Assembly (NCBI RefSeq): GCF_018860965.1
Contig: NZ_JAHKQF010000009.1
Location: 248,001-312,000 of the forward strand
Length of the DNA stretch: 64,000 bases
Direction: 5' to 3'
Source: Alteromonas sp. C1M14
Lineage (GTDB): Bacteria > Pseudomonadota > Gammaproteobacteria > Enterobacterales > Alteromonadaceae
Both the position numbers and the translations under genes were made by a program. Each line of letters begins with the position of its first letter. The first letter of the stretch is position 1. Of this stretch, positions 9,283 through 19,133 are shown piece by piece. The notes under the pieces were generated by a model that worked only from the letters and a program-made list of their open reading frames with translations, was not told where the DNA came from and searched no databases.

Positions 9283-10530
9283 ATGCTGGATATCCTGCTC
9301 ATAGGCATTGCAATACTTGCCCTAGTGGGCGTTATTTTTGAAGAAGCCCTGCATATCAACAAAGCGAAAACCACCCTTTTTCTTGGTACATTAGCTTGGA
9401 TAATATTGTTTGTAGACGCTAATCGCGGGCCTGAACTTGGCGCCATTACCGAACACTTGAAAGAAAACATTACCGAAATATCCACACTCTGGCTGTTTTT
9501 GGTAGCGGCAATGACCTTTGTTGCCTATTTAAACCGTAAAGGCTTGATTGAAAATATGTTGAATATCATCATGCCAACGGAAATTAGCCTGCGAAAACTC
9601 ATTTTCTTTACTGCCATATTCAGTTTTTGTTTTTCTTCTTTGGCAGACAATATCACCGCTACGCTAGTCTCCATCGCCATGGTGCTGTCTTTGGGTTTAC
9701 CGTTTAATCAAACCATGCGGTTTGCCGTTTTAGTGGTGTTCGCGGTGAATTCTGGTGGCGTTTCGTTGATCACCGGTGATGTCACTACGCTGATGATTTT
9801 CCTAGATGAGAAAGTCACCATCACACAGCTTTTACTGCTTATTATTCCTTCGTTAACAGCCGTACTCTTCTTAGCCGCCATGTTAAGTATTGGCTTAAAA
9901 GGCAAGGTAAAAATTAAAAAGACACGCCATGATATGCGTCCGGTAGATTATGTCATCGCGTGTATTTTTCTTTCCACCATTATTCTTACGCTTATTGCCA
10001 ATGTGCTGTTTGGCATTCCGCCTATGCTATGTTTCTTGTCTGGCATGGCCGTTATGTTCTTGGTGGCCACCTTCATGGGAGAAGAAAAATACGATGATCC
10101 CATTTTAGATTATATTCGCCTCATTGAGTTTGATACGCTGCTGTTCTTCTTAGGCGTATTGCTATTAGTGGGCATGCTCGATCATATTCATGCCTTAGGT
10201 GCACTGTTAGAAATATACAATGTATTGCCTGCAGCCGGCGCCAATTTCGTTATGGGTATGCTGTCTTCGATGATAGATAATGTGCCGTTAACTGCCGCCT
10301 TATTAAAAGCCGATATTGCCATGTCTACTGCAGAATGGATGGCCTTTACTTATGCGGTGGGCGTAGGTGGCTCGTTGCTTATTATCGGTTCTTCCGCGGG
10401 TATTGTTACCATGAGTAAGGTGAACGGCTTAACTTTTGCAAAGTATGCTAAATTTGCCGCACTCCTTTTGATGGCCTACAGCTTAGGCTTTTCTTTAGTG
10501 CTATTGATGGCAAACCTGGTCCTTAACTGA
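9283..10530 (+). CDS. nhaD: Na+/H+ antiporter NhaD
   Basis: An inner-membrane secondary transporter exporting Na+ (and Li+) for H+, typical of marine bacteria. From the ATG at 9283 it is 415 residues with about 12 hydrophobic segments. Family features are the LADNITATLVSIAM stretch in the first half, followed by AVNSGGVSLITGDVTTLM, and the pseudo-repeat SSMIDNVPLTAALLKADI in the second half, both with buried Asp-Asn pairs expected to bind ions. A TTG at 9253 would give ten more residues, but CAGAGA lies at a good distance before 9283. The gene precedes ompR-envZ. Confidence 0.9.
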   Translation: MLDILLIGIAILALVGVIFEEALHINKAKTTLFLGTLAWIILFVDANRGPELGAITEHLKENITEISTLWLFLVAAMTFVAYLNRKGLIENMLNIIMPTEISLRKLIFFTAIFSFCFSSLADNITATLVSIAMVLSLGLPFNQTMRFAVLVVFAVNSGGVSLITGDVTTLMIFLDEKVTITQLLLLIIPSLTAVLFLAAMLSIGLKGKVKIKKTRHDMRPVDYVIACIFLSTIILTLIANVLFGIPPMLCFLSGMAVMFLVATFMGEEKYDDPILDYIRLIEFDTLLFFLGVLLLVGMLDHIHALGALLEIYNVLPAAGANFVMGMLSSMIDNVPLTAALLKADIAMSTAEWMAFTYAVGVGGSLLIIGSSAGIVTMSKVNGLTFAKYAKFAALLLMAYSLGFSLVLLMANLVLN

Positions 10531-10567
10531 CATTTTTTGTAACACTCAAGATGTGTCAGTTACATCT

Positions 10568-10622
10568 CTTTGCTTTTGTCTGCCCGCTGGTGTAGTTATA
10601 GTTAACTATGCGGGCAGCAAAG
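10568..10622 (+). other. Long structured hairpin between nhaD and ompR
   Basis: CTGCCCGC (10580-10587) pairs with GCGGGCAG (10610-10617), and an outer CTTTGC (10568-10573) pairs with GCAAAG (10617-10622) across a T-rich bulge. The 22-base loop itself contains TAGTTA/TAACTA. No T run follows, so this is not a canonical terminator; it could end nhaD transcription or sit in the ompR leader. Confidence 0.5.
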
Positions 10623-10719
10623 CACAATAAATACAGTTATACCTTCCTGTTAGCTTGTTGCGCTTCCTGCCCCAATTTCAAACCATCGCGATAGGTTTAA
10701 ATACAATGAGTATGGGAAT

Positions 10720-11445
10720 ATGAGTCAGGAAACGTCGAAAATATTGGTAGTTGATGACGATATGCGCTTACGCAGTCTGTTAGAGCGCTATTTAGTCGAA
10801 CAGGGTTTTCAAGTCCGTTCTGCTGCCAATAGCGAACAAATGGATCGTCACCTTGAGCGCGAAAACTTTCATCTCATTGTCTTAGATTTAATGTTACCCG
10901 GTGAAGATGGCCTGTCTATTTGCCGACGACTACGGCAATCGGACAATGATGTGCCCATTATTATGTTAACCGCCAAGGGCGACGAAGTGGATCGCATCAT
11001 TGGTTTGGAAATGGGCGCTGACGACTACTTACCCAAACCCTTCAACCCAAGAGAACTGCTTGCCCGAGCAAAGGCGGTATTGCGTCGCAAGATAGCCGAT
11101 GCCCCTGGCGCCCCCTCTAAAGAACAGCAAATTGTGGCATTTGGTAACTATCGACTAAATCTAGCAACACGGGAAATGACCGGTGCAGGCAAACCTATGC
11201 CACTAACCAGTGGAGAATTTGCGGTATTAAAATCTTTAGTCACCCATCCCCGTGAGCCCTTGTCCCGTGACAAGTTAATGAATCTTGCCAGAGGACGGGA
11301 TTACAGTGCCCTTGAACGAAGCATTGATGTGCAAGTGTCTCGTTTACGACGTATGCTAGAAAAAGATCCTGCCAGCCCACGTTACATTCAAACCGTATGG
11401 GGCTTAGGCTATGTTTTTGTTCCCGATGGTGAGGAACAGAGTTAG
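10720..11445 (+). CDS. ompR: Response regulator OmpR
   Basis: OmpR is the DNA-binding partner of EnvZ and controls porin and osmotic-response genes. The 241-residue protein is very close to E. coli OmpR: receiver domain (about 8-125) with acidic pocket VDDDMRLR, phosphoacceptor D56 in [10 protein letters not shown] and the conserved K in [14 protein letters not shown], then a winged-helix DNA-binding domain with [22 protein letters not shown] and [16 protein letters not shown]. The start at 10720 matches the family. envZ follows after 14 bases, so the pair is an operon. Confidence 0.96.
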   Translation: MSQETSKILVVDDDMRLRSLLERYLVEQGFQVRSAANSEQMDRHLERENFHLIVLDLMLPGEDGLSICRRLRQSDNDVPIIMLTAKGDEVDRIIGLEMGADDYLPKPFNPRELLARAKAVLRRKIADAPGAPSKEQQIVAFGNYRLNLATREMTGAGKPMPLTSGEFAVLKSLVTHPREPLSRDKLMNLARGRDYSALERSIDVQVSRLRRMLEKDPASPRYIQTVWGLGYVFVPDGEEQS

Positions 11446-11459
11446 AGGGTATCACCGTC

Positions 11460-12773
11460 ATGCGCCTTATTCCCGCCAGTGCGTTCGGCCAAACTGCGTT
11501 ATTAATTGGCGTACTATTACTTATCAATCAGATCGTCTCGTATCTGTCTGTGACTTATTATTTTGTGCGCCCTACCACCCAACAAATAAGCAGTTTGCTT
11601 GCCACCCAAATGCAAAGCATTATTAGCCAAGATCTCCTCAACAAGCCTTTGGTTTCCCGCTTACAATATGCCGACCAAACAAACGTGGACATCATGACCA
11701 CCGAACAGGCGTTGCAACAGGGATTGCAGCAGGCAACCCATTACAATTTTATGTCTGATCAAGTGTCAGCCAATATTGGCATAAGAACCGACGTACGCAT
11801 TAGCAGTAATGACAGCCCAGTGGGCACGCCTTATCGCGTATGGCTTTCCCTTTCTACCTATCCTGAGGTATGGGTGAGTATTCCGTTAGGCAATGACAAC
11901 GATTCAGGGTCCTCACCGCCACCAGGCATGTACTTAATGGTAATAGGCATACTAAGCGTTACCGGCGGTTGGTGGTTTGTCAGGCATTTAAACCGCCCCC
12001 TTAAAGCCTTACAGCAAGCAGCATTACAAGTGGGGAAAGGGCAATTTCCGCTGCCCCTTAAGGAACAGGGTAGTTCGGAAATGCGTGAGGTGACTCGGGC
12101 GTTTAACCGGATGAGCCAAGGCATTAAACAGTTGGAAGATGAACGCACCTTGATGACAGCCGGCATCTCCCACGATTTACGTACCCCCTTAACACGGATC
12201 CGTCTTGCCTCGGAAATGCTACCGGAAAATAGCCAATGGGTAAGCGAAGGCATTAACAATGATATTGAAGACATGAATGCCATCATTGATCAGTTCATTG
12301 AATACGCCCGCAACGACCGAACTGAACACTGGGAACAAGGTGATCTCAATGAACTCATAGAGAATATAACGGCTTCTCATCACCGCCAAAGCGACCACCA
12401 CATCACCTTAAAATTACACGAACTACCGCAAATTTCTTTGCGCAAAACGGCCCTTAAACGTGTGGTTGAGAACTTACTGGAAAATGCATTTCGCTATGGC
12501 AGCAATGCCATTACTGTCACCACGTATTTCGACAACAAACAAAAACAGGTTTATTGCCGTGTTCGCGACTTTGGCCCCGGTATTCCCGAAGCCGCTCTTG
12601 ATGATGTATTTATGCCATTTAAACAGGGAGATAAAGCCCGAGGTAGTATTGGCTCTGGCTTAGGGCTGGCCATTACCCGAAAGATTATCAATATGCACTA
12701 CGGTGGCATTTCCCTGCGTAATCATCCAGAAGGGGGGCTGGTGGCCGAGTTTTGGTTACCTCTACGTCACTAA
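11460..12773 (+). CDS. envZ: Osmosensor histidine kinase EnvZ
   Basis: EnvZ is the inner-membrane kinase/phosphatase for OmpR. The 437-residue product has TM1 (about 10-33), a periplasmic domain (about 36-155), TM2 (about 157-175), a HAMP linker, the H-box [20 protein letters not shown] with phosphorylated H238, then the ATPase domain with N-box [18 protein letters not shown] and GSGLGLAI. The ATG at 11460 follows GAGGG. The periplasmic domain diverges from E. coli more than the kinase core. The gene is convergent with the NhaC-type antiporter gene, with only 16 bases between. Confidence 0.95.
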   Translation: MRLIPASAFGQTALLIGVLLLINQIVSYLSVTYYFVRPTTQQISSLLATQMQSIISQDLLNKPLVSRLQYADQTNVDIMTTEQALQQGLQQATHYNFMSDQVSANIGIRTDVRISSNDSPVGTPYRVWLSLSTYPEVWVSIPLGNDNDSGSSPPPGMYLMVIGILSVTGGWWFVRHLNRPLKALQQAALQVGKGQFPLPLKEQGSSEMREVTRAFNRMSQGIKQLEDERTLMTAGISHDLRTPLTRIRLASEMLPENSQWVSEGINNDIEDMNAIIDQFIEYARNDRTEHWEQGDLNELIENITASHHRQSDHHITLKLHELPQISLRKTALKRVVENLLENAFRYGSNAITVTTYFDNKQKQVYCRVRDFGPGIPEAALDDVFMPFKQGDKARGSIGSGLGLAITRKIINMHYGGISLRNHPEGGLVAEFWLPLRH

Positions 12774-12789
12774 CGCCCATTTCCGATAG

Positions 12790-14112
12790 TTAGATATCTG
12801 TAGAGTAAGCAGAATCGCTGGTGACAAAGCGGGGGAAATTAAAGCCGATGGCCAGTAATCCACACAACAGCAGTAGCATGGGATACCACGCATAAACCGA
12901 CACCGCCAAAGGCGAAATCCCCCCCACGGCGGAAATGGTTAATATTTGCGCCCCGTAGGGAACGATCCCCTGGAAGCTACAGGAAAACACATCCAATATA
13001 CTGGCTGTGCGGCGAGGATCCACACCATATTCACCATTCAGCTTACTGGCAATGGGGCCTGCCGCCACAATAGATATGGTGTTATTGGCGGTGGATAAAT
13101 CTAAAATACTCACTAACGCTGCAATACTAAATTCGGCGCCCCGACGACTTTTGACCCGATAAGTCAGTACGCGAATAAGCCAAGCAATGCCACCATACGC
13201 GTACATAAGGCTGACAATGCCGCCAATGGTTAAAGCAATCATCGATAAGTTTTGCATCCACCCCATACCGGTTTGAATACTTTGCCACATAGCCATCACG
13301 CCAAAACTGCCACTGCCTAACCCAATAATACCTGCTGCCCCAATGCCCAGCGCCAAAACGAGGATCACATTTAGCCCTGCTAGCGCACTGATAATGATCA
13401 CCAAGTAAGGCAATATGCGCACAAGATCGTAATCAGCCTGCTGCAATGCACTGCCTTCAGACACAGGAACAAACGTTAGAATAATGAGGGTAATTACACA
13501 GGCGGGTAATGTAATTAATAAATTAGCTTTAAATTTGTCAGTAAGCCGCACTCCTTGGCTACGGGTAGCGGCAATGGTGGTGTCAGAAACAAATGACAGG
13601 TTATCACCAAACATGGCGCCCCCCACAACCACACCAGCCAATAAGGCTTCAGACACACCCAATCCCTCGGAGAGCCCCAACCCTATGGGAGCAAGAGCGG
13701 TGATGGTGCCCGTGGATGTCCCCATGGAAAAGGAAATAAAACAACAGATTAAAAACAATCCAGGCAGGATCATGGGAGTAGGAATAACGCTAAGGGCTAA
13801 GTTTACCGTGGCATCTCGAGCCCCAATATCAATGGTCAGAGAATAAAACGCCCCAGCCAGTAAAAATATCAGTACTAAAAGTACAATATTACGATTACCG
13901 GCCCCTTCACAAAACAGGTTGAGCTTTTCCGACAAGGTAAGGGTTTTATGTTTAGGGTTAAGCAACAAGGCATACCCAGCGGAAAGAAAAAACGCCACAA
14001 GCACGGGCATGGAAGTAATATCATCAGTGGCGATACCCGCTACCAATACGGTGATAACGAAAAAGAGGATAGGCGTAAGCCCTAAAAAATTAGCAGGCGC
14101 GTGATGTTGCAC
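12790..14112 (-). CDS. NhaC-family Na+/H+ antiporter
   Basis: An inner-membrane transporter of 440 residues with about 11-12 hydrophobic segments. It has NhaC/ArsB-superfamily features: FISFSMGTSTGTITALAPIG in the first half, GGAMFGDNLSFVSDTTIAA, and the second-half counterpart LDLSTANNTISIVAAGP. The expected role is Na+/H+ exchange. The start is a GTG at 14112: it follows GGGGA at a good spacing and no ATG lies nearby. It is the second Na+/H+ antiporter gene flanking ompR-envZ. The exact substrate (an Na+/H+-lactate/malate exchanger is possible) cannot be settled from sequence alone. Confidence 0.85.
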   Translation of the reverse strand: MQHHAPANFLGLTPILFFVITVLVAGIATDDITSMPVLVAFFLSAGYALLLNPKHKTLTLSEKLNLFCEGAGNRNIVLLVLIFLLAGAFYSLTIDIGARDATVNLALSVIPTPMILPGLFLICCFISFSMGTSTGTITALAPIGLGLSEGLGVSEALLAGVVVGGAMFGDNLSFVSDTTIAATRSQGVRLTDKFKANLLITLPACVITLIILTFVPVSEGSALQQADYDLVRILPYLVIIISALAGLNVILVLALGIGAAGIIGLGSGSFGVMAMWQSIQTGMGWMQNLSMIALTIGGIVSLMYAYGGIAWLIRVLTYRVKSRRGAEFSIAALVSILDLSTANNTISIVAAGPIASKLNGEYGVDPRRTASILDVFSCSFQGIVPYGAQILTISAVGGISPLAVSVYAWYPMLLLLCGLLAIGFNFPRFVTSDSAYSTDI

Positions 14113-14322
14113 AGTTCCCCGTCACGAAGGCAGCAAGTTGAATGCGGCGCAGTGTAGCCTAAACAAGAATGAAATTTTACTGCCTTATGAGAAAAAGTCA
14201 TACCCATTTTATATCGATTGCCGATAAGATATGCCCTCGGCCATTAAACGTACAAAGCCCCACGCCTGAAAAGCGTATCGACGACATGCAGGCTAACGTA
14301 AATTTTTAATTAGGGAAAAATA

Positions 14323-14754
14323 ATGAAAAAACTCATCGGAGCGTTAATCTTAAGTGTCAGCAGCATGGTATCCATGCAAGCGTCTGCTAACGCCTTAGGG
14401 GAATGTTTGGTAGATGCGCTCAACGGAAAAGAACGAAAAGAACTGGCTAAGTGGATCTATTTTTCGATGGCTGCCCATCCGGATATCATTGAGTTTGCCA
14501 ATATTGCAGATGATGCCAGATTAAACTCAGACAAAGCCGTCGGGGCCCTCGTTACTCGTCTACTTGGCGAAGATTGCCCAGCGCAATTTAAAGCTGCGGT
14601 GCAAGTTGATCCAATGGCGACCCAACGTGCTTTTGAATTGGTAGGTCAGGTTGCCATGGGCGAACTCATGCAAAACATGAAAGTGACCCAAGCGATTAGC
14701 AATTATGCAAACTATATGGATATGTCAGTTATTCAAGCCGCTGCCACACAGTAA
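14323..14754 (+). CDS. Small exported protein of unknown function
   Basis: 143 residues with a clear signal peptide (MKKLIGALILSVSSMVSM, cleavage near ASA|NA). The mature part of about 120 residues is mostly helical, with two cysteines (in GECLVDAL and GEDCPAQF) that could form a disulfide in the periplasm. I do not recognise a named family. A purine-rich GGGAAAAATA precedes the ATG. It stands alone, divergent from the antiporter gene and convergent with pckA, with a shared terminator behind it. Confidence 0.75.
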   Translation: MKKLIGALILSVSSMVSMQASANALGECLVDALNGKERKELAKWIYFSMAAHPDIIEFANIADDARLNSDKAVGALVTRLLGEDCPAQFKAAVQVDPMATQRAFELVGQVAMGELMQNMKVTQAISNYANYMDMSVIQAAATQ

Positions 14755-14786
14755 AAAAAAGCCCGCCTTTGCCGGCGGGCTTGTTA
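14752..14786. terminator. Bidirectional terminator between 14323 gene and pckA
   Basis: GCCCGCC and GGCGGGC form a perfect stem around TTTGCC. An A run (14753-14760) precedes it, which is a U tail on the minus strand, and TTGTT follows. It can serve both convergent genes. Confidence 0.85.
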
Positions 14787-14800
14787 TCAATGACATACCA

Positions 14801-16369
14801 CTAATCGCTATAGCCAGGACCGGCCTTCACAATACTGTCACTAACATCGTATTTAGCAAAATTTGCCTGAAACTCAGTGATCAGGTTGTCTAAATACGTT
14901 TTATATTCGCTTTTGTCAGCCCACGTTTGCGAAGGCACTAACAATGCACTGTCTACACCGGGAACGGTTATAGGCACATCCACATTCAATCCATCAATAT
15001 GCTGAGTAGGCACTTCGGCAAGGGCACCAGTAACAATAGCATCGACGATTGCCCGAGTAGTCGGAATGTCAAAGCGGGTTCCTTTCCCGTAAGGGCCTCC
15101 CGTCCATCCAGTGTTCACCAAGTACACTTTCGCCCCAAAGGATTTTACTCGCTTGATGAGTAAGTCGGCATAAACGCCGGCAGGTCGCGGGAAGAAAGGC
15201 GCACCAAAACACGTAGAAAAGGTAGATTCGATATCGCTTGTAGAACCAATTTCCGTTGAGCCGACTTTTGCTGTGTAACCACTTAAAAAGTGATATGCCG
15301 CCGCTTCTTCACTCAGCACCGAAACCGGTGGTAGTACACCACTTACATCACAAGTAAGAAAGACCACCGAACGGGGTTCACCGCCGCGATTTTCCGCGAC
15401 TCTTTTTTCAATGTGTTCAAGGGGGTAAGCAGCACGGGAATTTTGTGTTAACGACACATCCGTATAATCAGGGGTGCGCGTGTCGGTTAACACCACATTT
15501 TCCAATATGGTACCAAACCGAATGGCATCCCAAATTACCGGTTCGTTTTTCTGCGATAGGTCGATGCATTTTGCATAACAGCCGCCTTCTATATTAAACA
15601 CGCTGCCCGGTGCCCAGCCGTGTTCGTCATCACCAATAAGAAACCGCTTTGGATCAGCAGATAAGGTGGTTTTTCCTGTACCAGACAAGCCGAAAAATAA
15701 GGTTACATCACCACTTTCACCGACATTGGCAGAACAATGCATCGGCAAAACCTCTTTGCCGGGTAATAAAAAGTTTTGTACGCTAAACATGGCTTTTTTC
15801 ATTTCACCGGCGTAACGCATTCCTGCAATCAGCACTTTTTTCTCGGCGAAATTAATGATAACCACACCATCACTGTTAGTGCCGTCTCGCTCAGGTTCAC
15901 AGCAAAAACCCGGCACATTTAACACATCCCAAACATCATGGTTTTCACTGTTCCAAACCGTTGGTCGTATAAATAAATTACGGGCAAAAACATGTTGCCA
16001 GGCGGTTTGTGTTCTTACTTTAATGGGTAAGGCATGCTTAGGATCGGCTCCCACCTGTAAGTGAGACAAAAAATGCTCTTGTTCACCAAGATAAGATTCT
16101 ACCCGTTGCCACAGAGCGGCGAACTTATCTGGCGCAAAAGGCCGGTTCACATTTCCCCAGTCAATATCGGCTTCAGTTGACGGCTCACGAACAATAAATC
16201 TATCTGCAGGAGATCGGCCTGTTCGGTGCCCGGTTTCAACCACAAGGGCGCCATTATCGGCTAATTTGCCTTCGCCTCGTTGTAATGCAATCTCGATGAG
16301 CTCTGCCGACGTTAAATCGGTAAGCGGTTGTACTGAATTGTCGGTTTGAATACGTGGTGCCGCCGTCAT
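14801..16369 (-). CDS. pckA: Phosphoenolpyruvate carboxykinase (ATP)
   Basis: PckA converts oxaloacetate and ATP to phosphoenolpyruvate, CO2 and ADP, the entry step of gluconeogenesis. The product has 522 residues (E. coli 540). Seen motifs are [11 protein letters not shown] (about 50-60), ARNLFIRP, the P-loop GLSGTGKTT (227-235) and GDDEHGW, which places metal-binding acids. Start at ATG 16369. The pathway fits growth on organic acids or on pyruvate made from alginate. The neighbours hslO and hslR are the same as in other gammaproteobacteria. Confidence 0.96.
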   Translation of the reverse strand: MTAAPRIQTDNSVQPLTDLTSAELIEIALQRGEGKLADNGALVVETGHRTGRSPADRFIVREPSTEADIDWGNVNRPFAPDKFAALWQRVESYLGEQEHFLSHLQVGADPKHALPIKVRTQTAWQHVFARNLFIRPTVWNSENHDVWDVLNVPGFCCEPERDGTNSDGVVIINFAEKKVLIAGMRYAGEMKKAMFSVQNFLLPGKEVLPMHCSANVGESGDVTLFFGLSGTGKTTLSADPKRFLIGDDEHGWAPGSVFNIEGGCYAKCIDLSQKNEPVIWDAIRFGTILENVVLTDTRTPDYTDVSLTQNSRAAYPLEHIEKRVAENRGGEPRSVVFLTCDVSGVLPPVSVLSEEAAAYHFLSGYTAKVGSTEIGSTSDIESTFSTCFGAPFFPRPAGVYADLLIKRVKSFGAKVYLVNTGWTGGPYGKGTRFDIPTTRAIVDAIVTGALAEVPTQHIDGLNVDVPITVPGVDSALLVPSQTWADKSEYKTYLDNLITEFQANFAKYDVSDSIVKAGPGYSD

Positions 16370-16703
16370 TTGTAAGCCCTTTGGTAAATTTTCAGATTAA
16401 CTTTCAAAAATACTTCTACTTTTGATTGTATATAAAATAGGGCTTTGAGCAACATCAAAGTGGGAAATAGTGACTATTATTTGATCTAAATTACAGTTTT
16501 TATGCGCTTTACTTTCAGCATTAAAAACCAATTGAAGAAGTGAATGAAATATTTCTATATATATCTGGCAGCTACAAAAATTAAAAGACTTGTAATCAAG
16601 CATGTAACAAAACAAAAAAAGCGGCTTGCAGCCGCTTTTTCTTCGTTTTTAATGTATTTACATCACCGCTGAGATTACTTTTGCCTGAGCTAAGCGACCA
16701 GCC
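16370..16703 (-). promoter_or_regulatory. pckA upstream region and hslO terminator
   Basis: This 334-base stretch between hslO and pckA is AT-rich. It holds a terminator at 16613-16641 (GCGGCT/AGCCGC stem with A and T runs on its two sides), which ends hslO-hslR transcription on the minus strand. The rest (about 16370-16610) must contain the pckA promoter, but no boxes are clear enough to mark. A 72-codon minus-strand frame inside (16397-16615) has no recognisable features. Confidence 0.6.
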
Positions 16704-17609
16704 TTACTGATCTTTACGGGTTTCAGTAAAATGTCCGGCATGTATGGCTTCTACATCCACACTGTCGAAAATATATTCAGCGTGGCAATATTGGCAATTC
16801 ATTTTGATTGCGCCGTCTTCTTCCACAATTTTTAACAGTTCAGCTTTATCTACATTGCGTAAAGCGTCTGCACTGCGTTGTTTTGAGCATGAACAGGCAA
16901 AGGTTACCTCTTGGGGTGAAAATACCTCAACCTCTTCTTGGTGAAATAAACGATAAAGAATATCGTTTACCGGTAATTCAAACATTTCTTTGTCAGACAG
17001 GGTTTCGGCAAGTTTACTGACATGCTCAAATTCGGTGTCCTGATCGACGTCTGTATTTGATGCCTGCGTGGGGAGTACCTGCAATAACATACCTGCCGAG
17101 CGCGCACGGTCAGCATGTTGTAAATCGGTCATCAAGATCACTTTCGTGGCCAATTGCTCAGACTGGGTAAAATACCCCTCTAAGCATTCAGCAAGGGTGG
17201 GTTTATCTAGTGGTACCACACCTTGATAACGCTCGCCTTCTTCTGGCGTAATGGTAATGACCATGACAGCGTCACTTAACAGGTCTTGGAAAGCCTCTGG
17301 CAGCTCAGAAAGGGTTTCATCCCATCTTGCCACCCCTCGCAAGGTGAAATCATCCGTGGCATTAATCACTGCATAGCTAACAGGGCCTTTACTTTGGATC
17401 TGAATCCCGATTTCGCCTTTGAATTTCAAAATCGCGGTGAGTAAACAAGTTGCCGCGGCCATTTCACTAAGTAAGTACTGGATTTGCAGCGGATACTCAT
17501 AACTGTGGACAATTTTTTGTAAGCTATCTTCAAGACGTACCAGTTCGCCTCGCACATTAGCGGCGTTCAACAGATAGCGGTGAAGTTCATCATATTGGTT
17601 ATTGGTCAT
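16704..17609 (-). CDS. hslO: Redox-activated chaperonin Hsp33
   Basis: Hsp33 is a cytosolic holdase chaperone switched on by oxidation. The 301-residue product has the four zinc-binding cysteines of the redox switch near its C-terminus: C239 and C241 (CSC) and C272 and C275 (CQYC). When these oxidise, zinc is released and the chaperone becomes active. The N-terminal domain has the typical GEIGIQIQSKGPVSYAV region. hslR begins 24 bases upstream of its start on the same strand, so the two form an operon as in E. coli. Confidence 0.95.
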   Translation of the reverse strand: MTNNQYDELHRYLLNAANVRGELVRLEDSLQKIVHSYEYPLQIQYLLSEMAAATCLLTAILKFKGEIGIQIQSKGPVSYAVINATDDFTLRGVARWDETLSELPEAFQDLLSDAVMVITITPEEGERYQGVVPLDKPTLAECLEGYFTQSEQLATKVILMTDLQHADRARSAGMLLQVLPTQASNTDVDQDTEFEHVSKLAETLSDKEMFELPVNDILYRLFHQEEVEVFSPQEVTFACSCSKQRSADALRNVDKAELLKIVEEDGAIKMNCQYCHAEYIFDSVDVEAIHAGHFTETRKDQ

Positions 17610-17632
17610 GCCTGTTATCCTGTTCTAACAGC

Positions 17633-18037
17633 TTATTGCTGCTTAAATTTAATAATCTGTCGACGCTGTTTTTTGTCGGGTCTATGCTCTGGTCGAGGAC
17701 TGTGAAAGGCACTCAACTTTCGCGCGGTCTGATTCGCTTCTCGCTGGGCAATGCTTTTTTCCGTTTCTTTATATAACGCCTGTGCTAGTGATGCACTAAG
17801 GCGTTTATCGCTGGTTTTAAGTACCTCTACTTCTTTAATATCCCACCCCGCGGGAACTTTTACCATGGCACCAGGCTCTACTGTTTTACCTGGCTTTGCA
17901 CGCTGGCCGTTATAATGAACTTTTCCAGCCTGGACCATTTCTCTGGCGATCCCTCGCGTTTTAAAAAAACGTGCGGCCCAGAGCCATTTGTCGAGGCGAA
18001 CATTAACGCCCGTGTCATCAGGATTACCTTTGCTCAT
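17633..18037 (-). CDS. hslR: Ribosome-associated heat shock protein Hsp15
   Basis: Hsp15 binds 50S subunits that still carry a nascent chain and helps recycle them. The 134-residue product (E. coli 133) has an N-terminal S4 RNA-binding domain, VRLDKWLWAARFFKTR through GKVHYNGQRAKPG, then a basic C-terminal tail rich in K/R. Start at ATG 18037. It shares an operon with hslO and is divergent from the type II secretion operon. Confidence 0.94.
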   Translation of the reverse strand: MSKGNPDDTGVNVRLDKWLWAARFFKTRGIAREMVQAGKVHYNGQRAKPGKTVEPGAMVKVPAGWDIKEVEVLKTSDKRLSASLAQALYKETEKSIAQREANQTARKLSAFHSPRPEHRPDKKQRRQIIKFKQQ

Positions 18038-18068
18038 GTAATATTTTTGTCACTCTTTCGTTTTACTG

Positions 18069-18098
18069 TTGTGACCCCCGCCTCGACTAGGCTATGAT
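18069..18098 (+). promoter_or_regulatory. Candidate promoter of the gsp operon
   Basis: TTGTGA (18069-18074), an 18-base spacer and TATGAT (18093-18098) lie 63 bases before the gspC start. Both boxes match the sigma-70 consensus in at least four of six positions. This is the only good candidate in the hslR-gspC gap. Confidence 0.5.
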
Positions 18099-18161
18099 GA
18101 GTCGGCTATCGTGTGCATAATTCTAAATCAATGATTAAAAAAGCAGTATCTTCGACAACAC

Positions 18162-19112
18162 ATGACACTCGACAAATTTAATACCCAATCTCTGGCTCTC
18201 TTCTTCAGCCGGCATCAAAAACAACTTCATTTTGTCGTTGTCGTATTGCTGAGCCTGTATTTATTGGCATTTGCTGCACGACTAGTTTGGCAAATTATAC
18301 CTGAACCAGATACCGCTGCCATACCTGCTGGTTTATCTTCCGGCCCACAACTTGTTCAACGAGGGCAAGGTGGGGTCAATTTAGCCCAATTACAACAGTT
18401 AAATTTATTTGGCCAGCCAATACAAAATGAATCGGTGGTTGACGAAAAACCCATCACCGATGCCCCAGAAACCAAACTTAAATTAACCCTTACCGGTGTA
18501 GTCGTAAGCTCAATAAAAGAAGAAGCCACTGCCATCATCGAGCATAAAGGGGTGCAAAATGTGTACGGCTTAGGGGAAAAAATTGAAAGAACCAATGCAA
18601 CCTTGCATCAGGTTCATAGCGATCGGGTCATCATTAAAAATGGCATTCGTAAAGAAACCCTTATGTTGGACGGAATCGACTATGATGATGCCAATAAACA
18701 GGTAGCCAGAAACGAACCACCGCCACCACGCCGAGCCGGCCCACCGCAAAGAACCAATGTTGGCGACGCGCCCCAAGGCAAAGAAGTGAAGATCGACCAG
18801 GCCCTTGTCTCTCAATTACGCAAAAAACCTGGCAGCTTTACCGATTACATCGCTATTTCGCCAGCCATCGAAGAAGGCCAGCTAATAGGGTATAAAATTA
18901 AGCCAGGAAACAACTCTGCGTTGTTTGAATCGTCGGGACTTAAACCGGGCGATGTGGTGATACAAATAAACGGGCTGGATTTGACAGACACCCAACAGTC
19001 GTCAGCCGCGATGAATGCACTTCGTCAGGCCAGTACCATTGAATTAACACTGACCCGTGACGGTGAGTACATTACCGTGTATCTGGATATGCCAGAGCCG
19101 GATAATGCATAA
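18162..19112 (+). CDS. gspC: Type II secretion protein GspC
   Basis: GspC links the inner-membrane platform to the outer-membrane secretin. The 316-residue product has a short cytosolic tail, one TM helix (about 22-45), a periplasmic HR domain (about 85-160, with KLTLTGVV), a proline-rich linker (EPPPPRRAGPP) and a C-terminal PDZ domain (about 225-312, with GLKPGDVVIQING). First gene of the operon; 21 bases from gspD. Confidence 0.93.
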   Translation: MTLDKFNTQSLALFFSRHQKQLHFVVVVLLSLYLLAFAARLVWQIIPEPDTAAIPAGLSSGPQLVQRGQGGVNLAQLQQLNLFGQPIQNESVVDEKPITDAPETKLKLTLTGVVVSSIKEEATAIIEHKGVQNVYGLGEKIERTNATLHQVHSDRVIIKNGIRKETLMLDGIDYDDANKQVARNEPPPPRRAGPPQRTNVGDAPQGKEVKIDQALVSQLRKKPGSFTDYIAISPAIEEGQLIGYKIKPGNNSALFESSGLKPGDVVIQINGLDLTDTQQSSAAMNALRQASTIELTLTRDGEYITVYLDMPEPDNA

Positions 19113-19133
19113 TAAAAGTAGGAAGATAGACTC

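Noticed and set aside
16440..16520. Possible CRP or FNR site ahead of pckA (AGTGA...TTTGAT and TTGAT...ATTAC)
   Set aside because: Only half of each dyad matches; too weak to list as a site.
16397..16615. 72-codon minus-strand frame upstream of pckA
   Set aside because: AT-rich, many Cys/Ile/Phe without a known pattern, no clear ribosome site, and it covers the expected pckA promoter.
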